DNA from: Shewanella vesiculosa
GTDB lineage: Bacteria; Pseudomonadota; Gammaproteobacteria; Enterobacterales; Shewanellaceae
Assembly (NCBI RefSeq): GCF_021560015.1
Contig: NZ_CP073588.1
Location: 3,100,001 to 3,164,000 of the forward strand
Length of the DNA: 64,000 nucleotides
Direction of reading: 5' to 3'
The number at the start of each line of letters is the position of its first letter. Position 1 is the stretch's first letter. The notes under the pieces are model-generated. The model made no database searches, had not been told where the DNA came from, and saw nothing but the letters and a program-made list of their open reading frames with translations. The position numbers were made by a program, and so were the translations under genes. Positions 57,338-64,000 of this stretch are shown here, piece after piece.

Positions 57338-58747
57338 TTACAAGCTGTAGTACATTTCAAACTCAAGTGGATGAGTAGTACGTGCTACACGCTCAGATTC
57401 TGCTGTTTTAAGCTGAATATAAGACTGAATAAAGTCTTCGCTGAACACGCCGCCTTTAGTTAAGAACTCATGATCCGCTTGTAAATTTTCTAGTGCGTTT
57501 TCTAATGAAGTCGCAACCTGTGGAATTTCAGCCGCTTCTTCAGCAGGTAAGTCATATAGATCTTTATCCATCGCTTCGCCTGGGTGGATCTTGTTTTGAA
57601 TACCGTCAAGACCAGCCATTAGCAATGCTGCAAAACCTAAATATGGGTTTGCATGTGGATCAGGGAAGCGCGCTTCGATACGACGACCTTTAGGGCTTGG
57701 TACCACTGGAATACGAATTGAAGCACTGCGGTTACGAGCAGAATACGCAAGCATAACTGGCGCTTCAAAATGTGGCACTAAACGCTTGTAAGAGTTAGTG
57801 CTTGGGTTAGTGAATGCATTCAATGCACGAGCATGCTTAATGATGCCGCCAATATAATAAAGAGCAAGGTCACTCAAACCAGCATACTTATCACCAGCAA
57901 ATAAGTTTACGCCATCTTTAGACAAAGATTGATGCACGTGCATACCACTACCGTTGTCGCCAACGATTGGTTTTGGCATAAATGTCGCCGTCTTGCCATA
58001 AGCATGAGCCATGTTATGAACGACATACTTAAGAATTTGAATTTCGTCCGCTTTTTTAGTCAATGTGTTAAAACGCGTAGCGATTTCGTTTTGACCGGCT
58101 GTTGCCACTTCATGGTGATGCGCTTCAACCACTTGACCCATTTCTTCCAGCACTAAACACATTGCTGAACGTAAGTCTTGTGAAGAGTCAACTGGCGCAA
58201 CTGGGAAGTAACCACCTTTCACCATTGGACGGTGACCAGTGTTACCTTCTTCATAGCTTTTAGCTGAGTTCCATGAAGCTTCTTTAGCATCAATTTTAAC
58301 AAAACAACCTGACATGTCAGTACCAAAACGGACATCGTCAAATAGGAAGAATTCAGGCTCTGGACCAATCAATACTGTATCTGCGATACCAGTAGAAATT
58401 AGATACTGCTCAGCTTTTTTTGCAATTGAACGTGGGTCGCGATCATAACCTGTCATGGTACCAGGCTCTAAAATATCACAACGAATAAGTGCGGTTGTTT
58501 CTTCAGTAAAAGGATCAAGTACAAACGTTGTAGGATCAGGCATGAGTACCATGTCAGATTCATTAATGCCTTTCCAGCCTGCGATTGAAGAGCCATCAAA
58601 CATTTTACCGTCTTCAAAAAATTCTTCATTTACTTGATGAGAAGGAATAGAAACGTGCTGCTCTTTACCTTTAGTGTCGGTAAAGCGTAAGTCTACAAAC
58701 TTAACTTCTAACTCTACAAGTTGTTTTAAAACTGATTCAACTGACAT
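57338..58747 (-). CDS. glnA: Glutamine synthetase, type I
   Basis: Makes glutamine from glutamate, ammonia and ATP; dodecameric. 469 residues from the ATG at 58747, with GGAGG 7 bases upstream and an N-terminus like E. coli GlnA ([17 protein letters not shown]). GS signatures: [17 protein letters not shown] and [17 protein letters not shown]. The adenylylation Tyr is in [11 protein letters not shown], so GlnE control is expected. Transcription is probably from the sigma-54 promoter at about 58850. Confidence 0.98.
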   Translation of the reverse strand: MSVESVLKQLVELEVKFVDLRFTDTKGKEQHVSIPSHQVNEEFFEDGKMFDGSSIAGWKGINESDMVLMPDPTTFVLDPFTEETTALIRCDILEPGTMTGYDRDPRSIAKKAEQYLISTGIADTVLIGPEPEFFLFDDVRFGTDMSGCFVKIDAKEASWNSAKSYEEGNTGHRPMVKGGYFPVAPVDSSQDLRSAMCLVLEEMGQVVEAHHHEVATAGQNEIATRFNTLTKKADEIQILKYVVHNMAHAYGKTATFMPKPIVGDNGSGMHVHQSLSKDGVNLFAGDKYAGLSDLALYYIGGIIKHARALNAFTNPSTNSYKRLVPHFEAPVMLAYSARNRSASIRIPVVPSPKGRRIEARFPDPHANPYLGFAALLMAGLDGIQNKIHPGEAMDKDLYDLPAEEAAEIPQVATSLENALENLQADHEFLTKGGVFSEDFIQSYIQLKTAESERVARTTHPLEFEMYYSL

Positions 58748-58849
58748 TCTCAAGCCTCCGGTAGGGTAAAGGGTTGTCCCTTAATATAATCTTGGTATTC
58801 GCCAGATGGTGCATCTGGAAAACGAATCTGTGCATAATGGTCTGTAATA

Positions 58850-58866
58850 AGCGATATTCATGCCAA
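58850..58866 (-). promoter_or_regulatory. Sigma-54 promoter for glnA
   Basis: On the minus strand TTGGCATGAATATCGCTT has GG and GC exactly 10 bases apart, the defining -24/-12 spacing, matching TGGCAC-N5-TTGC at most positions. It lies about 100 bases before the glnA start, giving a leader of about 90 nucleotides. Confidence 0.72.
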
Positions 58867-58928
58867 TTCGCTAACTAATTGATTTTATTGATATGAGACT
58901 TCTATCAAATCTTCAAAAAAATAAATCT

Positions 58929-58990
58929 GCACCAACTTCGAGCACCACTATGTTTCATCATGGTGCAAAAGTCCATAATAGTGCACCCTG
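58929..58990 (-). promoter_or_regulatory. NtrC-like binding sites upstream of the glnA promoter
   Basis: TGCACCAACTTCGAGCA at 58929 has GCAC-N7-GAGC, one mismatch from GCAC-N7-GTGC. TGGTGCA half sites follow at about 58961, and GTGCACC at about 58980. They sit some 90-150 bases upstream of the predicted start point, the usual enhancer distance. Confidence 0.5.
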
Positions 58991-59227
58991 TAAATATGGC
59001 TATTTTAAACAATGTCACATTTTTGTATTACAGTATGGTTATGCTTAATATATAAACGTTTTATGCTGTTTTTTAATCCATAGCAAGCGATAGATTTACA
59101 AGTGTTCAAAAATAATCCTATCTACAAAAGCTGCTGTGAAGTAGAATGGCACGCTTTTTTACAGTAGCTATAACCTATAACTACTGTTAGATCCTTTTTT
59201 TTTATTTGCTGGTTTAGAGGTTTATCC

Positions 59228-61039
59228 GTGCTAGAGAATTTACGTAACATCGCCATTATTGCCCACGTTGACCATGGCAAAACAACCCTGGTTGACAAAA
59301 TGTTGGCGCAGTCAGGAACCCTTGCATCTCGTGGAGAAGCTACTGAGCGGGTTATGGATTCTAACGATCTTGAAAAAGAACGTGGGATCACCATTCTGGC
59401 AAAGAACACAGCCATCCAGTGGAACGACTACCGTATTAATATCGTAGATACTCCTGGCCACGCCGATTTCGGTGGTGAAGTTGAACGTGTTCTATCTATG
59501 GTTGACTCAGTATTACTTTTGGTTGATGCAGTTGATGGTCCTATGCCACAAACTCGCTTTGTAACCAAGAAAGCATTCGCTCAAGGCCTTAAGCCAATTG
59601 TTGTTATCAACAAAATTGACCGTCCAAGTGCTCGTCCAGATTGGGTTATTGACCAAGTATTCGATTTATTCGTTAACTTAGGTGCCACTGACGAACAACT
59701 CGATTTCCCAATCGTTTATGCTTCGGCATTAAATGGTTTTGCAACCTTAGATCCAGATGTAGCGAGCGATGATATGACGCCGCTATTCCAAACTATCGTT
59801 GAGAAAGTGTCTTTCCCAGATGCTGATGCAGAAGCGCCATTCCAAATGCAAATTTCTCAAATCGATTATAACTCATACGTGGGTGTAATCGGTATTGGGC
59901 GTATTACCCGTGGTAGCGTTAAGACTAACCAACAAGTGACCATTATTGGCGCTGACGGTAAGACACGTAACGGTAAAATGGGCCAAGTATTAGGTTACAT
60001 GGGTCTTGATCGTACTGAAGTACCAATTGCAAATGCTGGTGACATCGTTGCCATCACAGGTTTAGGCGAGCTTAAAATCTCTGACACTATCTGTGCTGTG
60101 AATGCAGTAGAAGCAATGCCACCGTTAACTGTTGATGAACCAACACTAACGATGACATTCCAAGTAAACACTTCTCCGTTCGCGGGTAAAGAAGGTAAGT
60201 ACGTTACTTCACGTAACATTCTTGAACGTTTACAGACTGAATTAGTTCACAACGTAGCACTACGCGTTGAAGAAACAGAAAGTCCAGACCGTTTCCGCGT
60301 TTCAGGTCGTGGTGAATTACACTTATCGATTCTAATTGAAAACATGCGTCGTGAAGGTTATGAATTAGCTGTATCGCGTCCAGAAGTTATTCTAAAAACA
60401 ATCGATGGTGAGTTATGTGAACCATACGAAACAGTTACTGTTGATGTTGAAGAAGATCATCAAGGTACCGTAATTGAAAAATTAGGTGTTCGTAAAGGCG
60501 AAATGAAAGACATGCAGCTTGATGGTAAAGGTCGTGTACGTATCGACTTCGTTATCCCAAGCCGTGGCTTAATTGGTTTCCAAACCGAATTCTTAACTGC
60601 AACATCTGGTACTGGTCTAATTTATCATTCATTTGATCATTACGGTCCACACAAAGGTGGCGATATTGGTCAACGCGCTAACGGCGTATTGATTTCAAAC
60701 GCAACAGGTAAGGCACTAACATTCGCCTTATTCGCATTACAAGACCGTGGTCGTATGTTTATTGGTCACGCTGCTGAAGTGTATGAAGGTCAAGTAGTGG
60801 GTATTCATGCTCGCTCTAACGATTTGACAGTAAACTGTTTGAAAGGTAAGCAGCTAACTAACATGCGCGCATCAGGTACTGATGAAGCACAAGTATTGAC
60901 GACTCCTATTACACTGACACTTGAGCAAGCTCTTGAATTCATCGATGATGATGAATTAGTTGAAGTAACTCCTAAGAACATCCGTGTTCGTAAGAGATTC
61001 TTAACTGAAAACGAGCGTAAGCGTAATAACCGCAGTTAA
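59228..61039 (+). CDS. typA: Ribosome-associated translational GTPase TypA/BipA
   Basis: Translation-factor-like GTPase needed for 50S assembly at low temperature and stress responses. 603 residues, GTG start after AGAGG. G1 [10 protein letters not shown]2/G3 with RGITI and DTPGHADF, G4 NKID; then elongation-factor domains II, III and V and the BipA-specific C-terminus. Confidence 0.97.
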   Translation: MLENLRNIAIIAHVDHGKTTLVDKMLAQSGTLASRGEATERVMDSNDLEKERGITILAKNTAIQWNDYRINIVDTPGHADFGGEVERVLSMVDSVLLLVDAVDGPMPQTRFVTKKAFAQGLKPIVVINKIDRPSARPDWVIDQVFDLFVNLGATDEQLDFPIVYASALNGFATLDPDVASDDMTPLFQTIVEKVSFPDADAEAPFQMQISQIDYNSYVGVIGIGRITRGSVKTNQQVTIIGADGKTRNGKMGQVLGYMGLDRTEVPIANAGDIVAITGLGELKISDTICAVNAVEAMPPLTVDEPTLTMTFQVNTSPFAGKEGKYVTSRNILERLQTELVHNVALRVEETESPDRFRVSGRGELHLSILIENMRREGYELAVSRPEVILKTIDGELCEPYETVTVDVEEDHQGTVIEKLGVRKGEMKDMQLDGKGRVRIDFVIPSRGLIGFQTEFLTATSGTGLIYHSFDHYGPHKGGDIGQRANGVLISNATGKALTFALFALQDRGRMFIGHAAEVYEGQVVGIHARSNDLTVNCLKGKQLTNMRASGTDEAQVLTTPITLTLEQALEFIDDDELVEVTPKNIRVRKRFLTENERKRNNRS

Positions 61040-61074
61040 TTACCATTAATGAGTGGCAACACTCATTAAGACCT

Positions 61075-61106
61075 AAAAAGCCCAGATGCCTGCATCTGGG
61101 CTTTTT
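61075..61106 (+). terminator. Terminator after typA
   Basis: GCCCAGATGC-CT-GCATCTGGGC (61080-61101) is perfect and flanked by A5 and T5. Confidence 0.92.
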
Positions 61107-61141
61107 GTTGCCTGATCTCTACAGGCTAAATGCAAAAGAGC

Positions 61142-61350
61142 CTAGGACGCTGCGCTGCTAGTACGCTTCGCGGCTAGAGGCTATAAAGTCAACAGCTTAA
61201 CAGCGAAGCAACTCTAGCAGTGACGAAGTCACGCCCTAGCAGCGAAGCGACTCTAGCAGGACGTAGTCACGCCCTAGCAGCGAAGCGACTCTAGCAGCGA
61301 AGCGACTCTAGCTGTGACGCAGTCACGCCTTAGTAGCGAAGCGACGCTAA
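61142..61350. repeat. CTAG-delimited array of two alternating short palindromic units
   Basis: From 61201 the array reads A-B-A-B-A-A-B-A. Unit A is CAGCGAAGCGACTCTAG (17 bp), at 61201, 61240, 61278, 61295 and 61334. Unit B is close to CAGTGACGAAGTCACGCC plus CTAG (21-22 bp), at 61218, 61257 and 61312. B is a hairpin (GTGAC/GTCAC) and A has a GCGAAGC core. Degenerate inverted A units lie at 61142-61178. Almost every unit ends in TAG or CTAG. No gene, no spacer-like diversity. Most likely a species-specific intergenic repeat. Confidence 0.85.
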
Positions 61351-61432
61351 TGATACAAGATGAAAACATTTAACTAGATATTTCCGACAAACGCAGATAG
61401 ATTCAACTCAAGATGATTTTTAAGGAGAATAT

Positions 61433-61744
61433 ATGAGTATGTTGCAACAGGTAAGCGTCGCTAAAAAAGCCAATGTGTATTTTAACGGTAAAGTGATTAG
61501 TAGAAGTGTGGTATTGGCTGATGACAGTAAACAAACTTTAGGTGTTGTGTTGCCTGGTGAATATGAATTTGCTACTGCTCAAGGTGAAATAATGCAGGTC
61601 ATCTCAGGCGAATTTGAAGTGTTATTGCCTGGTCAAACTGAATGGGCAGTCTATGCTACAGGTACTCACTTTCAGCTTGCACCAAATGTGAGCTTTAGTA
61701 TCCGTACGGCACAAATTTCAGAGTACTGCTGCCAATATATATAG
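61433..61744 (+). CDS. ppnP: Pyrimidine/purine nucleoside phosphorylase PpnP
   Basis: Small cupin enzyme that phosphorolyses several nucleosides. 103 residues with the YaiE/DUF1255 pattern: [41 protein letters not shown] and a C-terminal YCCQYI. AAGGAG upstream of the ATG. Confidence 0.94.
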   Translation: MSMLQQVSVAKKANVYFNGKVISRSVVLADDSKQTLGVVLPGEYEFATAQGEIMQVISGEFEVLLPGQTEWAVYATGTHFQLAPNVSFSIRTAQISEYCCQYI

Positions 61745-61794
61745 GGTTATTGCACCTTAATAAACAATATTGATTTAATAGTGCCCGCTTACGT

Positions 61795-61830
61795 TCAGCT
61801 TAAACAACACAGTTTAAGCTGATTTTTTTT
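61795..61830 (+). terminator. Terminator after ppnP
   Basis: The 11-bp stem TCAGCTTAAAC/GTTTAAGCTGA with a 6-base loop is followed by T8. Confidence 0.9.
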
Positions 61831-61877
61831 ATAAAAACGTCTACTCTAATTGAAACTATCGTTTTATGGAGTGCATT

Positions 61878-62402
61878 ATGCGTATTCTCATCCTTATTGG
61901 TTTATTATTATTAAGCGCGCAAAGCCTCGCAACCGTTTACCGCTGGGTCGATGAAAATGGTAAGGTGCATTACTCAGATGAAGCGAAAAAGAATGCTGAA
62001 GCTGTTGATCTAAAAGAAAATACGCAGAATAATATAACCATTAACACTCCCACCAAAATCAACACCACTGAGCCAAAAGAAGCCCCAATTAGCTACTCAA
62101 TCTCAATCACCTCTCCTCAAGAAGAGGCAACGATTCGAGATAATAACGGCGCGTTCACCGTATCAGTAAGTGTCTCTCCGGAACTGCCTCGCGGTGTGAT
62201 GATGACATTATTGGTTGATGGTATTGTCACTGCACCACCTCAAGTATCAAATATATTTACATTAACCGGCATTAACCGAGGTGAACACTCACTGGTTGTT
62301 AATGCTGTAACACAAAGCGGCAAAGTCCTTGCATCAAGCTCTCCTAGAAAGATATTTCTTCACCAAGCATCTGTATTTGGACCCGCAAGAAAGTCCAAGT
62401 AA
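61878..62402 (+). CDS. Exported DUF4124 domain protein
   Basis: 174 residues from the ATG at 61878 (TGGAG upstream). A signal peptide (MRILILIGLLLLSAQSLA) is followed by the DUF4124 motif TVYRWVDENGKVHYSDEA. An Asn/Thr-rich linker leads to a C-terminal Ig-like beta domain (about 75-165). Periplasmic; function unknown. Often found just before ntrBC in related genomes, to my recollection. Confidence 0.82.
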   Translation: MRILILIGLLLLSAQSLATVYRWVDENGKVHYSDEAKKNAEAVDLKENTQNNITINTPTKINTTEPKEAPISYSISITSPQEEATIRDNNGAFTVSVSVSPELPRGVMMTLLVDGIVTAPPQVSNIFTLTGINRGEHSLVVNAVTQSGKVLASSSPRKIFLHQASVFGPARKSK

Positions 62403-62490
62403 ATAAGATAAAAATCAGTTTATTCATTAACTTAAAAAAATATGTGTGACTACTTATCTTAGTGAGAGCTTGTGTGTTTCGGGTTGCGAA

Positions 62491-62509
62491 TTGCACCAAT
62501 TCGGTGCAA
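62491..62509 (+). promoter_or_regulatory. NtrC operator upstream of ntrB
   Basis: TTGCACCAATTCGGTGCAA is a perfect match to the NtrC site GCAC-N7-GTGC, ending 32 bases before the ntrB ATG. A TATGAT -10-like hexamer overlaps its right edge (62510-62515), so NtrC bound here would repress its own operon, as at the E. coli glnL promoter. A further GTGCAA half site follows at 62517. Confidence 0.82.
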
Positions 62510-62541
62510 TATGATAGTGCAACCCTATACTAGGACGGCTA

Positions 62542-63579
62542 ATGGACACAAATAACCTGCTCAATCACTTAGTTACCGCTGTGCTGGTTATTAATAATCA
62601 GCTCAAGCCATGTTATGCCAATGCTGCTGCTGAACAATTATTGGGGGTCGGTAACCACAAGCTATTAGAACAAACGCTTCCTGAACTTTATCAGCTTATG
62701 GGAGTTGAGCCACAGTTATTGCGCGATGCCGTTAATGCCGGCCAAGGGCTCACCATCAATACTGCCGTATTGATTACCCTTGATGGTCAGCATCACACTG
62801 TTGATATTACCTTGATGCCAATTGAAAATGATAATAACCTCAGCATCTTAGAACTGCGTCAAGTGGATCAACAGCGGCGCATTCATCAACAGCTGAATAT
62901 GGACGCGCAACAGCAAGCTGCACAATTTTTGGTCCGTAACTTAGCTCATGAAATTAAAAACCCACTAGGCGGCCTTCGTGGTGCGGCACAGTTATTATCT
63001 CGAGAACTAACTTCACCTGATTTAAAAGAATTTACCACCTTAATCATCGAACAAGCAGATAGGTTGCGTAATCTAGTAGACCGCTTACTTGGCCCGCAAC
63101 GTCCGACACAGCATACACAACAAAGTATTCATCAAGTCATTGAAAAAGTGCTTAAACTGATTGAAATGGCGCTGCCAGACAATATCCATTTAAAACGAGA
63201 TTACGACCCGTCCATTCCTGACATTGAAATGGACTCAGATCAAATGCAACAGGCTGTATTGAATATTGTCCAAAATGCCATTCAGGCTTTAGAGCATTGT
63301 GGCGGAGATATTGTTATCCGCACTCGCACCCAGCATCAGGTCACGATTGGAACCCACCGCTATAAAGTGGTACTTGCATTGTCGATTATTGATAACGGCC
63401 CAGGTATTCCATCTGAACTATTGGATACCCTTTTTTACCCTATGGTTACCGGTCGGGATGAAGGGTCTGGATTAGGTTTATCCATTGCACACAACATTGC
63501 CCGATTACACCGCGGTCGCATCGATTGTATTTCGGTTCCAGGTCATACCGAATTTATTATTAATCTGCCATTACAATAA
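62542..63579 (+). CDS. glnL: Nitrogen regulation sensor kinase NtrB
   Basis: Kinase/phosphatase for NtrC, controlled by PII. 345 residues, soluble. N-terminal PAS domain (LLNHLVTAVLVINNQ), the H box RNLAHEIKNPLGGLRGAAQLL with the phosphorylated His, N box LNIVQNAIQAL, G1 DNGPGIP and G2 GSGLGLSIA. Followed 36 bases later by ntrC. Confidence 0.97.
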   Translation: MDTNNLLNHLVTAVLVINNQLKPCYANAAAEQLLGVGNHKLLEQTLPELYQLMGVEPQLLRDAVNAGQGLTINTAVLITLDGQHHTVDITLMPIENDNNLSILELRQVDQQRRIHQQLNMDAQQQAAQFLVRNLAHEIKNPLGGLRGAAQLLSRELTSPDLKEFTTLIIEQADRLRNLVDRLLGPQRPTQHTQQSIHQVIEKVLKLIEMALPDNIHLKRDYDPSIPDIEMDSDQMQQAVLNIVQNAIQALEHCGGDIVIRTRTQHQVTIGTHRYKVVLALSIIDNGPGIPSELLDTLFYPMVTGRDEGSGLGLSIAHNIARLHRGRIDCISVPGHTEFIINLPLQ

Positions 63580-63615
63580 CTAGCATGCCCTATGTAGGCA
63601 GAATGAGGTAGTAAC

Positions 63616-64000
63616 ATGAACATTAGTGAACAAGTTTGGATCCTCGATGATGATAGTTCGATCCGTTGGGTACTCGAAAAAGCTCTTAAAGGCGCATCAC
63701 TGTCAACAGCCAGCTTTGCTGCTGCAGAATCTTTATGGCAAGCCTTAGAGGCATCTCAACCACAAGTCATAGTGTCAGATATCCGCATGCCAGGAACTGA
63801 TGGGTTAACCTTACTGGATCGCTTACAGCTGCATTATCCGCATATTCCAGTGATCATCATGACAGCTCACTCTGACTTAGACAGTGCGGTGAGCGCATAT
63901 CAAGCAGGTGCATTTGAATACTTGCCCAAACCGTTTGATATCGACGAGGCGATTAATTTAGTAGAACGTGCACTGACTCATGCCACAGAGCAAACACCTC
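63616..64000 (+). CDS. glnG: Nitrogen regulation response regulator NtrC (N-terminal part, cut by window edge)
   Basis: The receiver domain of the sigma-54 activator. From the ATG at 63616 it reads EQVWILDDDSSIRWVLEKAL, with phosphorylated Asp in VIVSDIRMPGTDGL, MTAHSDLD and the Lys in YLPKPFD. The AAA+ and DNA-binding domains lie beyond the window. Confidence 0.95.
   Translation, partial: MNISEQVWILDDDSSIRWVLEKALKGASLSTASFAAAESLWQALEASQPQVIVSDIRMPGTDGLTLLDRLQLHYPHIPVIIMTAHSDLDSAVSAYQAGAFEYLPKPFDIDEAINLVERALTHATEQTP

Larger units (their letters stand above)
58748..59227. other. Divergent regulatory region between glnA and typA
   Basis: About 480 bp without a gene. It contains the sigma-54 glnA promoter and NtrC-like half sites described below, and a hairpin in the glnA leader (CCAGAT/ATCTGG, 58802-58818). 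The typA promoter is in the right part but was not resolved. Confidence 0.6.

Noticed and set aside
58802..58818. Hairpin CCAGAT/ATCTGG in the glnA leader as a terminator or attenuator
   Set aside because: The stem is only 6 bp and has no T tract; it may be chance or part of an NtrC half site.
61201..61350. Short direct repeats resembling a CRISPR array
   Set aside because: Units of 17 and 21-22 bp abut each other with no unique spacers, and no cas genes are present.

Overview
The window is a continuous stretch of gammaproteobacterial chromosome, AT-rich, with the gene content and order of a Shewanella (S. frigidimarina-like is my inference from gene order and base composition). The evidence is the pilMNOPQ-aroK-aroB-damX-dam block facing a class A penicillin-binding protein, the gmk-rpoZ-spoT...recG block, the yihY/dtd/yiiD-like block, and glnA, typA and ntrBC together. 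No rRNA, tRNA, CRISPR array or insertion sequence was seen.

Layout. 1-8771 (minus): dam (cut by the window edge), damX, aroB, aroK (frameshifted as given) and the type IV pilus assembly genes pilQ, pilP, pilO, pilN, pilM. 8958-11513: PBP1A, divergent from pilM across a long imperfect palindrome. 11594-14870 (minus): yjjG, an APH-fold kinase and a three-gene cassette of unknown membrane or acidic proteins. 15215-18299: gmk, rpoZ, spoT. 18353-22087 (minus): an accessory module of one alpha/beta-hydrolase protein, with a possible RelE-like N-terminal domain, followed by three overlapping mosaic paralogues; it looks like a polymorphic toxin with amplified immunity genes. 22336-31718: ridA, an acyl-CoA ligase, a Na+/Ca2+ exchanger, a TPR protein with a DesK/DesR-type two-component pair, recG and a DUF3014 protein.

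31958-48932 is a complete aryl polyene (APE)-type biosynthetic cluster of 18 tightly packed genes. It includes an aromatic amino acid ammonia-lyase that could supply the aryl starter, and a halogenase-like FAD enzyme. Three of its genes carry small indels (four in all), mostly in or beside homopolymers. With the aroK frameshift this means either sequencing error or recent decay of the pigment pathway.

49024-57126: an MCP with a His-containing membrane sensor next to a Sco protein, azoR, a YiiD-type thioesterase, dtd, a proline iminopeptidase, yihY, a small membrane protein, a DUF2959 lipoprotein and an Lrp-family regulator. 57338-64000: nitrogen control, with glnA (sigma-54 promoter and NtrC-like half sites), typA/bipA, a CTAG-delimited repeat array, ppnP, a DUF4124 protein, and ntrB-ntrC preceded by a perfect NtrC operator; ntrC runs off the end.
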